The notes below the pieces were generated by a model. It searched no databases and was not told the DNA's origin. It saw only the letters and a list, made by a program, of their open reading frames with translations. A stretch of DNA of 33,596 nucleotides from a virus, in the IMG/VR virus record IMGVR_UViG_3300005264_000030, positions 1 through 33,596 of that record. One strand, written 5' to 3'. Below, one piece after another: positions 1 through 8,284 of this stretch. The position numbers were made by a program, and so were the translations under genes. The stretch's first letter is position 1; every line of letters begins with the position of its first letter.

Positions 1-140
1 GTTCCCCATAACTTATCATCATTATCATCGTACTTACCATAGTCTTTGATTACCTTTTTTGCTTCCTTCCAATATTTTTCAAGTTTCTCTATTGGGATTT
101 TATACTTGTCTGCAAGAGACTTGACGTAAGCTGCTGGCAT
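1..140 (-). CDS. Small conserved phage protein, 3' part cut off by the window edge
   Basis: The reading frame opens with ATG at 140-138 and stays open to the window edge, giving 46 residues that start MPAAYVKSLADKYK. The lysine-rich helical pattern (SLADKYKIPIEKLEKYWKEAKK) resembles a family of short proteins common in phages, with an N-terminal MPxxYVKxLAxK and a Trp in the helix (xxVEKxEKxW). I recall that family only as uncharacterised. It lies 3 bases downstream of the stop of the next minus-strand gene, so it belongs to the same transcription unit. It lacks the FK..LxE leader of its upstream neighbours. No function is assigned. Confidence 0.6.
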   Translation of the reverse strand, partial: MPAAYVKSLADKYKIPIEKLEKYWKEAKKVIKDYGKYDDNDDKLWG

Positions 141-143
141 GGT

Positions 144-371
144 TTATCCTAACGTATTTCTTCTTGACCAACTAGCGGCACAATCATTAATCCATTTCAT
201 GTCTTTTTTTGTCAACAAGTTTAAATTATTTTTCATTTGTTTTGCTTTTTTATAATCTGAATGTTTTTTACCCGCTGAAGAAAGTATTATATCAAGATTG
301 TGCTTAATATTTTCTTTTGGTGTTAATTTTTTAATTAATTTACTTTCTAACAATCGCTTAAAGTTATTCAT
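144..371 (-). CDS. Small protein with capsid-targeting leader (putative internal head protein)
   Basis: This is a 75-residue basic protein. It starts with MNNFKRLLE, which fits the T4 capsid targeting sequence pattern and ends in an L-L-E prohead-protease-type site after residue 9. A strong ribosome binding site (AAGGAG, 7 bases upstream) supports the start. The remainder is Lys-rich (KLIKKLTPKENIKHNL) with no recognised domain. A small, basic body behind a cleavable leader is what T4 internal proteins IPI-IPIII look like, so an injected internal protein is the best guess. It sits 10 bases downstream of the ligase-like gene in the same operon. The leader is seen; packaging is inferred. Confidence 0.7.
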   Translation of the reverse strand: MNNFKRLLESKLIKKLTPKENIKHNLDIILSSAGKKHSDYKKAKQMKNNLNLLTKKDMKWINDCAASWSRRNTLG

Positions 372-381
372 ATTTCTCCTT

Positions 382-1590
382 TTATTTAAATGTTCCCATT
401 ATATTGTTCATGATATTCAATGGTGCGAATGTCCCTGTAAGTTTCATGAACTGATTTTTCCAAAAAAAGGTAATTCCTTCTTCGCCTGCAATCTTATCGA
501 TACCACCAGCACCTTCAAGTCTTTTAAGTTCATGTGAGAGTTTTTTAAGAGCTTCAGGATTTTTAGTATTTTCTATATCTTTTAAAGTTTTCACATAGTT
601 GGCTCGAAGTTTCTGAACAGTTTTGTCTGGATTCAACACCATAAACTGCTTTAAGTTCTTTAAGATATTTGCTCCAAGTCTTAGTATAATAACTTCTATG
701 TCTAACATCATCTCTTTAACATGTTCTTTGAGGTTCTTTTCAAATGACTCAATAAACTTAAGGTTTTTACCACTATAATCTTTTTTGATCATTTTAATAT
801 TAACACTTTTATCACCGATACCCCATCTTCTTGCGAGTCTTTCATCTTCTATCCCATTCTTCTTTAAAACGTTTCTCATGAAAGCAATTCGATAATCGTT
901 AAGGTTATCATTGTCTTTCAATTTAAACTGCTTTTGGACGTTTTTAACCATGTTTAAGAGGTCTTTTTTCTGCTTATCTAAATCTGGAAGTGGCTCTAAT
1001 TTAACTGCTTGTAGTGGTTGAATATCATAAGTATTAGGACGAACAGGAGAGTTTTCGATCCATTTAGCAAGTATGTCTCCGTCAGACTGATTATCTTCAC
1101 CTATAGGTTTTCCATCAATCCCATATTCTTTAGTACCATGAAATCTTAGCTGATTACTTCCATATGATATAAGATTCTCAGCTTCAGTGTGCATTACCTC
1201 TACAGACATGAATTTCTTACCGTTTTTGAACATCTTATCAATTTTATCTTGTGAAACACCTGTAAAAGTAGTTTGAAGGTCGTTAACCGCTTGAACATAA
1301 GCGTCTCCAATACCTCTACCACTGAACTTAGTTGCTAATTCATTGACGGTAAGAGACTCTTGTCCATAATTCTTTAAGTGTTTAGGACTTCGAGCAACAC
1401 GGACTCTACCATTAATTACAGTAAAAAGGAGATTTGCACCATCGGTCTTTAACTTAACTCTCTCTAATTTACCTGTCAGAGCGTCGTTAATGAAGTCCTT
1501 AATATCCTTAAAGGAATAATTAAGTTCATAAAAATTTGCAAGGTGTCCGTAACCGCCACCTTCTGTAAGGAATTGTTTGAATCGTAACAT
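382..1590 (-). CDS. KxDG-motif ligase/nucleotidyltransferase-fold protein with capsid-targeting leader
   Basis: The 402-residue protein starts at ATG 1590, not at the upstream in-frame ATG at 1617. The 1590 start puts MLRFKQFLTE at the N-terminus, matching the leader of its neighbours, and gives a one-base gap to the preceding stop instead of an overlap. Residues 48-51 are KTDG in KLKTDGANLLF, the motif I pattern of covalent nucleotidyltransferases (DNA/RNA ligases, capping enzymes). A central VEVMHTEAENL segment may be motif III. The C-terminal EEGITFFWKNQFMKLTG may be motifs IV-V (EG..F and K-L). T4-like phages carry a family with a GGxxGHxxxxxE start and a TGTFAPLN C-terminus, which this resembles. 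I infer an RNA or DNA end-joining/adenylylating enzyme that is packaged and injected. Substrate unknown. Confidence 0.7.
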   Translation of the reverse strand: MLRFKQFLTEGGGYGHLANFYELNYSFKDIKDFINDALTGKLERVKLKTDGANLLFTVINGRVRVARSPKHLKNYGQESLTVNELATKFSGRGIGDAYVQAVNDLQTTFTGVSQDKIDKMFKNGKKFMSVEVMHTEAENLISYGSNQLRFHGTKEYGIDGKPIGEDNQSDGDILAKWIENSPVRPNTYDIQPLQAVKLEPLPDLDKQKKDLLNMVKNVQKQFKLKDNDNLNDYRIAFMRNVLKKNGIEDERLARRWGIGDKSVNIKMIKKDYSGKNLKFIESFEKNLKEHVKEMMLDIEVIILRLGANILKNLKQFMVLNPDKTVQKLRANYVKTLKDIENTKNPEALKKLSHELKRLEGAGGIDKIAGEEGITFFWKNQFMKLTGTFAPLNIMNNIMGTFK

Positions 1591-1591
1591 T

Positions 1592-2047
1592 TTAATAATC
1601 GTTTTTTTGAATTGCAAATTTATCAGTCTTTAGTATTTTTTTACAGAAGTCTTCAATATCAGCTTCATATCCAATACCAGTTATAAAATTATAAAGTGTA
1701 TCGTTATCATCAATAAAACTATTAGCATGTCTTCTTAAATTTTTAAGTTGATTTAAATCAACCCAACCAAGATCTACTTCCCACCATTTTTTAGTTTTAT
1801 TATCATGAACTAAAAGACCAGAATTTATAAAAAGATTATAATCGTATGCTTTTTGTTGTAATTTTCTTTCATCTTCAGGTGATATTTCTTTATACGGTGC
1901 TGCAAAATGATATTTTCCTGATATTTCATCATTATCCAAAACAACACTCTTAAAATAATTAACAGCTTTAGAAACCGTCTTTTTAAACTTCTTTCCAATT
2001 GTCGCTTCATTTAAATCTTGTTCTAACAACCTTTTAAAATTGTTCAT
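1592..2047 (-). CDS. Unknown protein with capsid-targeting leader
   Basis: This 151-residue protein begins MNNFKRLLE followed by QDLNEA, so there are two possible (L/I)-x-E cleavage sites, after residue 9 and at LNE. The leader is nearly the same as that of the 75-residue protein at 144-371. The body is a mixed alpha/beta-looking sequence with KKWWEVDLGWVDL and FITGIGYEADIEDF segments. I do not recognise a family or catalytic motif. It lies 7 bases after the Pol-beta nucleotidyltransferase stop and one base before the ligase-like start, so it may be translationally coupled to both. Packaging is inferred from the leader only. Confidence 0.7.
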   Translation of the reverse strand: MNNFKRLLEQDLNEATIGKKFKKTVSKAVNYFKSVVLDNDEISGKYHFAAPYKEISPEDERKLQQKAYDYNLFINSGLLVHDNKTKKWWEVDLGWVDLNQLKNLRRHANSFIDDNDTLYNFITGIGYEADIEDFCKKILKTDKFAIQKNDY

Positions 2048-2054
2048 ATTAATC

Positions 2055-2957
2055 CTATATATACTGTTTAAGTTCTTTAGGGACCATCATACCAGCTTCT
2101 TTACATAATTCTACTACTCTCTTAAATATTTCTTTTTTCTTATCTTTGTGAATAAAGTCTTTAGAATTATTTATAATTTCGTAAAGTGTCTCAAAAGAAT
2201 ATGCATGACCTACGTTAAACTTTGGACCGAGTAACATCGTTATGATTTCATCTGGCACTTTAGTAATAATTTTAGATTCGATAGTCTTATGGTTCTTAAG
2301 GACTTGACCCTTTTTACCTATTTTACTTTGCATACCTCTCATTAATCCTTTACTTAAGTCAAAGAAATTCTTTTTCCATATGACAGATACTTCAATTCCT
2401 TCTTTATCTAAACGTTTTTCTACAACTCTTACATCCATTACATTAGCGATTGCAATTAATAAAAAGTTTCTGTAAGTACCTTTATAGTTACTTCTCCAAC
2501 TCTCTGGACTCCAATAGACAAACTTCGAGTACTCAAGATCTTGAACGAGCATCAAGTCAAGTTGAACATATTCAGCTCTTTGTAGTTCATCAACGTTCTT
2601 TATAGGCCACGCTACTGAAATGATACGAAAACCTTTAGACGTTGAATAATCTGTAATAATATCAATATCTTCAACAACACTTTCAACATATTTAATCATA
2701 TCATCTTCAGTATTAATTTGAGGTAGTGTAAAAAGAGCAGATACGTCTATTGCAAGATCAATATCACCTGAAGTCTCACCTGAACGTTTCTTACCAGTAG
2801 ATCCAAGAACTGCAACCGCTTCTTTAGGTATGTTAAGAGCTGGAAGGAGTTTCTTATAGATGTCTTTTAAAGTCTCTTTAACATTATCTTGATTTATTGG
2901 AACTGTTGAAGATACTGCATGACCTCCTTCAAAAATATATTGTTTAAATCTTTTCAT
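2055..2957 (-). CDS. Pol-beta superfamily nucleotidyltransferase with capsid-targeting leader
   Basis: The 300-residue protein starts MKRFKQYIFE, a leader ending in I-F-E, and has a Shine-Dalgarno (AAAGGA) upstream. Residues 51-70 contain LGSTGKKRSG and GDIDLAI, the GS..DxD signature of minimal nucleotidyltransferases of the Pol-beta fold (G52-S53, D65, D67). A third acidic residue probably lies in YVQLDLMLVQD. Known families with this signature add nucleotides to RNA or proteins, or make oligonucleotide signals. The C-terminal half is helical and unrecognised. The start overlaps the end of the cytidylyltransferase gene by 14 bases. With a ligase-fold protein and a CCA-enzyme-like protein in the same block, RNA end repair is an attractive but unproven role. 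Confidence 0.75.
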   Translation of the reverse strand: MKRFKQYIFEGGHAVSSTVPINQDNVKETLKDIYKKLLPALNIPKEAVAVLGSTGKKRSGETSGDIDLAIDVSALFTLPQINTEDDMIKYVESVVEDIDIITDYSTSKGFRIISVAWPIKNVDELQRAEYVQLDLMLVQDLEYSKFVYWSPESWRSNYKGTYRNFLLIAIANVMDVRVVEKRLDKEGIEVSVIWKKNFFDLSKGLMRGMQSKIGKKGQVLKNHKTIESKIITKVPDEIITMLLGPKFNVGHAYSFETLYEIINNSKDFIHKDKKKEIFKRVVELCKEAGMMVPKELKQYI

Positions 2958-3531
2958 ATTTTCCTTTAAATAGTTTGAGAATTTTAGGTTCTATCTTACC
3001 ATAAATCTTCTTGAATGCTTCTTCTATGTCACCTTGAAGTAGTTCACGAACTTTAGTTCCACTGAAAGGTTTCCCATCAAGGAGATTTTTAGTGTTCTTA
3101 GGTATCACAAACACGTACCCTCGTTCTCTAAAAGGTTCAGTTGCTTTACCTCTCTTATATATTTCAAAATATTTGCCTTTTACAAGTCTGTCAGCATCTT
3201 TTTTTCCAACTCCAGTTACTATAGAAGTGTCATTAGAAAACTTAGAGGTTATTTCTTTAGGACTATAAGGGTTTTTAACTTGTACTATATTGTCTTTAGG
3301 AATGTCAGGAAACATAGTAATGATAATCTTCTTTTTCTCTTTAAAATTAAAAGGTGATTTATCATTGTCAGTACTATTAGAAGTACCTATATATACGTTA
3401 TCTTTACCAAATTCTTTAACAAGTTCACTATAAGATTCATAATGTCCTGGATGAAAAGGTTGAAATCTTCCTGAATATATTGAGACGATTCTATGTTTTT
3501 TTTCAAATATAAATTTTTTAAATTTTTTCAT
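2944..3531 (-). CDS. HxGH cytidylyltransferase/NMN adenylyltransferase-like enzyme with capsid-targeting leader
   Basis: After the leader MKKFKKFIFE, the 195-residue protein has SIYSGRFQPFHPGHYESY with HPGH at residues 27-30, the HxGH nucleotide-binding motif of the class I cytidylyltransferase superfamily (NMNAT, PPAT, FAD synthase, glycerol-3-phosphate cytidylyltransferase). A C-terminal SGTKVRELL near residue 158 is the matching (S/T)xTxxR motif. The GRFQPFHxGH form is typical of NMNAT/NadM-like proteins, so NMN or a related mononucleotide is the most likely substrate. I cannot exclude another one. An injected NMNAT would act on host NAD+ metabolism at the start of infection. It overlaps its downstream neighbour by 14 bases. 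Confidence 0.8.
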   Translation of the reverse strand: MKKFKKFIFEKKHRIVSIYSGRFQPFHPGHYESYSELVKEFGKDNVYIGTSNSTDNDKSPFNFKEKKKIIITMFPDIPKDNIVQVKNPYSPKEITSKFSNDTSIVTGVGKKDADRLVKGKYFEIYKRGKATEPFRERGYVFVIPKNTKNLLDGKPFSGTKVRELLQGDIEEAFKKIYGKIEPKILKLFKGKYEKI

Positions 3532-3532
3532 A

Positions 3533-4312
3533 TTATTCTTTTATTTTATCAAATTCATAAGAAAATATTTCTGTTATTGGAACATTTTTAAATTTTTTAT
3601 CACTAAGAAAATCAAACAGTTTATGTCTTTTAAGATAATTATCGTTATCTTTAATTATGTAAATGTGCTTTATTTTGATTTTATTAATAACTAATTCATT
3701 ATAAGTAGAATCTTTAATATATGATCTAGAAATGCCCATAATAAAATTAAAAACCGTTTTATAGTATTTTTTAGACATTTCTTCAATAACATCAAAGAAT
3801 ATTTTAATTAATTTATTCTTATCTTTTTTATTTTCAAGTTCTTGAAATTTTGTCCATTGGAAATCATCTTGTAACTCATTACTAGTAAATTTCTTAAAAG
3901 CTACTTTTCTTACATTTTTAATAAATTTAATCATATCATCACGATCATTAAGATAACCTAAATCTATCCATCTTCTTCCATGATCATCAACATTGCTATA
4001 TATATCATAATCACCTTTAGCAAGTAAATTACCAGATATTTTTACGACCAAACCACCAGTAGACTCTATCCCAAATTTAATATTAGAACTATTTGCTTTT
4101 GTAAAAACACTTATACTTTTTTTAGATCCTTCGATTTTAAACAGATTATTTAAATATTTTGGACTTGTTATATGATAAGCAATTACTCTGGGTAATTCCT
4201 TAAATATCCTTTCTAACATTGGAGTTGATAGCGGATAATTATAACTATTGAATATATAATCATTTACAGAAACTCCTATATATTCTTTTAAATGTTGTTT
4301 AAAGGATTTCAT
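3533..4312 (-). CDS. Putative ADP-ribosyltransferase-like protein with capsid-targeting leader
   Basis: The 259-residue protein begins MKSFKQHLKE (L-K-E site). Residues 43-49 read VIAYHIT, followed by SKKSISVFTKA (66-73) and, in the C-terminal third, DSTYNELVI before a beta-strand-like KIKIKHIYII. This order, an aromatic-His strand, an S/T-rich strand and an N-E-L-V-I strand, resembles the three motifs of ADP-ribosyltransferase-fold enzymes. A central GGLVVKISGNLL and DHGRRWIDL also recur in my memory of phage proteins of this shape. The assignment is weak and rests on motif order only. T4 packages the ADP-ribosyltransferase Alt the same way, which makes the reading plausible. Confidence 0.5.
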   Translation of the reverse strand: MKSFKQHLKEYIGVSVNDYIFNSYNYPLSTPMLERIFKELPRVIAYHITSPKYLNNLFKIEGSKKSISVFTKANSSNIKFGIESTGGLVVKISGNLLAKGDYDIYSNVDDHGRRWIDLGYLNDRDDMIKFIKNVRKVAFKKFTSNELQDDFQWTKFQELENKKDKNKLIKIFFDVIEEMSKKYYKTVFNFIMGISRSYIKDSTYNELVINKIKIKHIYIIKDNDNYLKRHKLFDFLSDKKFKNVPITEIFSYEFDKIKE

Positions 4313-4318
4313 ATTTTT

Positions 4319-6475
4319 TCATATATTAATAGTTCCAGCAACATCTCCTGTTAATTCAAATCCAATCATTTCCAGCATATAACTTAATCCGTTTTTAGCA
4401 TAAGATTTGATTATATTTATAACTTTAAATAAAATAATCTTAATTATATCAAACCACGATACTGCAACATCTTTAACTTTTTTAATTCCGTTTTTAATAT
4501 CAGTTATAATTCCTTCATTCAATAGATTTTCTTTATATTCTTGAATTGTTTCAGTTATAACATTATTAACGTCATTTTCAAAAGTAGTTGTTTTATTACC
4601 ATTTAAAATTGTATCTAACAAATAACTGTATTTATTACAATTTTCAGGAAGCATTCTAAATGCTGTTGCTGAGAAATTTCCAGAACTTTTAGTACTAACA
4701 TTAATTTTTACTCCTTTATAATTTTTTTCAGCCCACGCTATATCAATTGTAGGATTAGAAGTAAATTTACCTATATAGTTTCCTGATTTACCTTGAATAT
4801 CAAATTTTAAGAATTGTGAAGCGATGGCCCATTTATTAATATTGAATAAGAGTTGGCTTTCAATATCTATAGATGTTGAATGTTTGTCAATAATCTCTCC
4901 ACCGAATTTATAACATCCACTAGCCGCTTCAAAAACTGCATATTTTTTTAATTCATTTGAACTTTCTATTAATCTAATAAATTCGTCTCGAACCTTTCTA
5001 TTGTTCAAAACAAATTCAATAACTTTAGCAGTTTCTTGTCTAATATCATCTTCTTTTATAGTTGATATATATTCTTTTACATAATCTTCACTATTTAATA
5101 AAACATTTAGTCCTTTAATCCCTTTAAGTAAAGTTACATGTTTTTGGGATAATTTTTTTATATTCCAAACGAAATTTTTAGGTTTTTTTTGTGTTAATTT
5201 AACTTCTCCACCTTGATATTTAATATGTTTTAATAACTCATTTTGAAATAATTTATCCATTATTGAGACTTCTTTAGTTTTTTGTGTTCCATCTTTTTTA
5301 GGTTTACCTACATTTATGATTACTGAATTTAGTCCATTGTCATTTAATTCTTGAATTAATTCAACCATTCTTTTTTCATAAAACCAGTTATCAAACGTTT
5401 TTGAAACTTTTCCAACACCTATACCTGCTTTACTTAAAGTGTCAAGTTTAATAGTTTTAAAATTTTTATCTATAGAATCTATTATCTGTTTTGTTAAATT
5501 CGTTATTTTATCAGTTCTATCTTCTAAACTAATCAATTGTAATGCACCATAAAAAACTCCTCTAGTATCATTCTCAAGACCACTCATAAGTTGTGATCCT
5601 CCTTCTTTTTTCATTGAGAATTTATATTTTCCATTTTCTTTAATATATACATCAGTTTTTGGAGTTCCATCTTTGTATGGATTAACAGAATTTACACTAT
5701 CCGATCCTGTATGTATGAAAGTTCCTTTCAATCCAGCAGATTGCATTTCTTTAACAATTTTAATACCTGCTTCTCTTATCAAAGGTTCAAATAACATGAA
5801 TTTATTTAATTGAGCACCTTTCACTCCACCTTTACTCATAGCTTCATTTAAATGATTGACTGTAATATTTTCAGGACTGTCTATTAATTTAGGATCTAAA
5901 TTAGAATACACAACAATAGCCAATTCCCAATCAGCACCAGTTGGTTCTCCGCTAACTTGACCGCCAAAGGATTCATCTTTTTGAATTGAATTAATACCTA
6001 TTAAACCAATGTTCGTATTAAATAATCGTTTATTTTGATTACCGTCAGATCCAATTTTTATAACTAAATCATTTAAAATTTCTTTCGATGGATTGTTAAA
6101 ATAATCATTAATTACATTAAAAACGTCGTCTATAGTGTAAGTTGGATCACTTTTCTTTTTCCCAGGAAAACTAGTATTACCGTTAATTAAATATTTTTCA
6201 AGATTTTTTGAAGATAAAATCGCTTTAGCAATATCTTCATCTTTGTTTTCAATCCACAATTCTAACATACGATGAAGAATAGATGTAATTGTAGGATTAT
6301 CATTGAGATATGTTAATATACCACCTTTATCATTTTTTAAAGGTTTTCCCTCTTTAATAAATTGTAATATCGATAACGCTCGTTTTTTACCTTCATTCGG
6401 ACCTTTTTTAAAATTTTTATTAACCAGACTAAAATTTATAGTAGATTCATTTAAATATTGCTTAAATCTTTTCAT
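4319..6475 (-). CDS. Large protein with capsid-targeting leader and possible PD-(D/E)xK-like motif
   Basis: At 718 residues this is the largest product of the block. It begins MKRFKQYLNE (L-N-E site) behind a good Shine-Dalgarno (GGGAG), with the start 14 bases inside the end of the hydrolase gene. Residues 178-190 (PTGADWELAIVVY), 273-278 (KTDVYI) and 285-291 (KFSMKKE) have the spacing of an E...D...(S/E)xK nuclease core, and GGSQLMSG follows. This is a suggestion, not a family assignment. The C-terminus (roughly 665-710) is hydrophobic and amphipathic (WFDIIKIILFKVINIIKSY), which could be a membrane-active or packing helix. If packaged, it would be by mass the dominant internal protein encoded here. 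Confidence 0.65.
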   Translation of the reverse strand: MKRFKQYLNESTINFSLVNKNFKKGPNEGKKRALSILQFIKEGKPLKNDKGGILTYLNDNPTITSILHRMLELWIENKDEDIAKAILSSKNLEKYLINGNTSFPGKKKSDPTYTIDDVFNVINDYFNNPSKEILNDLVIKIGSDGNQNKRLFNTNIGLIGINSIQKDESFGGQVSGEPTGADWELAIVVYSNLDPKLIDSPENITVNHLNEAMSKGGVKGAQLNKFMLFEPLIREAGIKIVKEMQSAGLKGTFIHTGSDSVNSVNPYKDGTPKTDVYIKENGKYKFSMKKEGGSQLMSGLENDTRGVFYGALQLISLEDRTDKITNLTKQIIDSIDKNFKTIKLDTLSKAGIGVGKVSKTFDNWFYEKRMVELIQELNDNGLNSVIINVGKPKKDGTQKTKEVSIMDKLFQNELLKHIKYQGGEVKLTQKKPKNFVWNIKKLSQKHVTLLKGIKGLNVLLNSEDYVKEYISTIKEDDIRQETAKVIEFVLNNRKVRDEFIRLIESSNELKKYAVFEAASGCYKFGGEIIDKHSTSIDIESQLLFNINKWAIASQFLKFDIQGKSGNYIGKFTSNPTIDIAWAEKNYKGVKINVSTKSSGNFSATAFRMLPENCNKYSYLLDTILNGNKTTTFENDVNNVITETIQEYKENLLNEGIITDIKNGIKKVKDVAVSWFDIIKIILFKVINIIKSYAKNGLSYMLEMIGFELTGDVAGTINI

Positions 6476-7013
6476 TTTTCTCCCATATTTTTAAATGTGT
6501 GACTATTTCAGATATTAACGCTTTTTTATCTTTGTTTAAGGATCTGTTAAGGTTATTCAAGATATAGAAGGTTTCGTCAATATATTTTTTTCTAAATTTT
6601 TCTGAAGCAAATCTAAAATCACTGACATTATCTAATCTATCAGCAAGTTTGATAAATAAAGCACTGTCGGACATTGAGTTCATTTTCTTCAATAGATATT
6701 TTGCTTTACCTATCTTAACTTGATTTTTTTTAACAGAGGTGAGTTCTTTAACTAAACTTGCTACTCTAGGTCCGAAAGTAGCTTCAAGTTCTTTAAAAGA
6801 AGTTTTAGTATCTTCGCAAGTATCGTGCAAATATCCAGCGGCTATTATTTCTTCGTCTTTGGTAAATCGTCGTAAAATATCTGCTACTCTAGACGGATGT
6901 TTAAAATAAGGTTCGTTAGAAAATTTACGATGTTGATAAAAATGTTTATCTTGAGCAACTGACGCTGCATGTTGTGAAAGTGTCATTTCTAATAATTGTT
7001 TAAAAGATCTCAC
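6462..7013 (-). CDS. MESH1/SpoT-like HD-domain (p)ppGpp hydrolase with capsid-targeting leader
   Basis: I start this gene at GTG 7013 and not at the upstream ATG 7031. The GTG has AGAGGAAG just upstream, makes a GTGA overlap with the preceding endonuclease stop, and yields MRSFKQLLE, the same leader as the neighbours. The 183-residue product has the HD hydrolase set of RelA/SpoT-type enzymes: H28-R, KHP at 38-40, the LHDTCEDT motif with H63-D64 and E67-D68, and LADRLDNV with D125. There is no synthetase or TGS domain, and the length matches single-domain small alarmone hydrolases. Expected role: removing (p)ppGpp or related alarmones in the host. Delivery with the DNA is inferred from the leader. 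Confidence 0.85.
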   Translation of the reverse strand: MRSFKQLLEMTLSQHAASVAQDKHFYQHRKFSNEPYFKHPSRVADILRRFTKDEEIIAAGYLHDTCEDTKTSFKELEATFGPRVASLVKELTSVKKNQVKIGKAKYLLKKMNSMSDSALFIKLADRLDNVSDFRFASEKFRKKYIDETFYILNNLNRSLNKDKKALISEIVTHLKIWEKNEKI

Positions 7014-7858
7014 AGTCTTCCTCTTTTCCATTTTGCATTATTTGGATTTTTATAACTTAATATAGATTTTTGTCCATTATTCCACCAATGTTTACCTTTA
7101 TTTTGTTTATTATCAACTGTTTTTTGTAATTTTCCTTTCTTCCATGGACCTTCATATTCTTTAATGATATTTGGGTTATCATAACCTAAATAATTTATTT
7201 TACCATTATTCCAATATTTTTTACCTTTGTTAAAACAGTGTTTTTTATATAATTCTAGTTTAGTTAATTTTTTATTATTTTGTTTTCTAGATATGGCTGC
7301 CTTTTCAGCACGATTTTGTGCATTTGTTTTTCCATTTTTTTCAATTTTTCTTAAATTAATTTTTAATTTTAATGATGCGTTTTCTTGTATTGTAAGTCCA
7401 TTTTCTTGTATTGTGTTTTGAACAGTTTTTATTTTTTTAATAATAGCATTTTCACGTATTGAAAGTCCATTATCCAATATCGTGTTTTTTGCGGTTTTTG
7501 CACCTTTTAAAGATTTATTTTTCAACCAATTAACTCTTTCTTGTTTAGACATTGCGGAATAAATTACACTATAATCATTTCCACCAGGAATCATATTATA
7601 ATATTCATTAGATTCTACGGCTTTATTATACCAAATATGAAAAATTTCAGCTAAATTTAAATCATATGAATCTTGACACCATTCTAAAAGTTTAACTTTA
7701 AAATTTTCTTTTCCATATTTTTTAATTGCGTTTTTTAAATGTTTTCCTGAACCCAAATATGTTTCATTGAAAAAATTGCATTTCTTTTGCCCTATATATT
7801 TTTTATTATTAACAACATTTTCAGTTATATAAACATATCCATATTTAAACGATTCCAT
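7010..7858 (-). CDS. GIY-YIG homing endonuclease (Seg-like, free-standing)
   Basis: The 282-residue protein has an N-terminal GIY-YIG nuclease: YGYVYITENVVNNKKYIGQ at 6-24, then YLGSGKHLKNAIKKYGKENF. Next come repeated N-G-L-(S/T)-I-x-E-N-A helical units and two C-terminal copies of a W-N-N-G-x repeat (GKKYWNNGKINYLGYDNPN and GKHWWNNGQKSILSYKNPN), probable DNA-binding modules. Such genes are mobile and cut at or near their own insertion point. Its stop overlaps the GTG start of the (p)ppGpp hydrolase gene, so it was inserted right at that gene's 5' end and may be translationally coupled to it. Its own start MESFK is discussed in the findings. Confidence 0.9.
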   Translation of the reverse strand: MESFKYGYVYITENVVNNKKYIGQKKCNFFNETYLGSGKHLKNAIKKYGKENFKVKLLEWCQDSYDLNLAEIFHIWYNKAVESNEYYNMIPGGNDYSVIYSAMSKQERVNWLKNKSLKGAKTAKNTILDNGLSIRENAIIKKIKTVQNTIQENGLTIQENASLKLKINLRKIEKNGKTNAQNRAEKAAISRKQNNKKLTKLELYKKHCFNKGKKYWNNGKINYLGYDNPNIIKEYEGPWKKGKLQKTVDNKQNKGKHWWNNGQKSILSYKNPNNAKWKRGRL

Positions 7859-7966
7859 ATTATTTTAAAGAACTTTTATTTATTTCATCTAGTTTTATGT
7901 ATTTATGATTATCAATTTCTTTCGTTTCAATTAACCCTTTACGATTTCATTATTTTTTAAAAAAAT
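7859..7966. other. Intergenic spacer with possible late promoter and gene remnant
   Basis: This 108-base AT-rich gap lies between the membrane protein gene and the endonuclease gene. On the minus strand, an AATAAATA at 7884-7877 sits about 20 bases upstream of the endonuclease start, close to the spacing seen for the clear late promoter at 11802-11795. A short minus-strand open stretch (GLIETKEIDNHKYIKLDE...) ends near 7864 and has no start codon. It could be the tail of a gene lost when the endonuclease inserted. Both readings are weak. Confidence 0.3.
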
Positions 7967-8284
7967 TTATATTTCGTCTTCTACCCATTTTTTAAAATTT
8001 CTATATTCTTTAATATCAACTTTAGATTTATCTAAGTTATTAAGTTTTTTATGTAACATATCAATCTCTCGTATATGTAGTAATGATTGTTCTTCAAGAG
8101 CTTCATTGATAGATTCAAGTTCTTTTGTATTATTTTGAATTTGAAGTTGATAAATAACACCTGTAGAGACTATTACTGCAACTACTATAATTATTCTTAT
8201 TACCGTACTTATTCCAAATTCTAATTTAGTAACGTCAACTCTTCTATCTTCGCCTTTATATTCTTCCGTTTTGATATTTTTCAC
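7967..8284 (-). CDS. Single-pass membrane protein with coiled coil
   Basis: The start is GTG at 8284-8282, preceded by GGAG, and forms a GTGA overlap with the stop of the CCA-enzyme-like gene. The 105-residue protein has a charged N-terminal region (KTEEYKGEDRRVD), one hydrophobic helix at about 24-46 (GISTVIRIIIVVAVIVSTGV) and a C-terminal coiled coil rich in Glu/Leu/Lys. This layout is seen in inner-membrane spanins and other small phage membrane proteins, but no partner gene is visible. It has no capsid-targeting leader. The function is unknown, and a lysis or envelope role is only a guess. Confidence 0.65.
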   Translation of the reverse strand: MKNIKTEEYKGEDRRVDVTKLEFGISTVIRIIIVVAVIVSTGVIYQLQIQNNTKELESINEALEEQSLLHIREIDMLHKKLNNLDKSKVDIKEYRNFKKWVEDEI

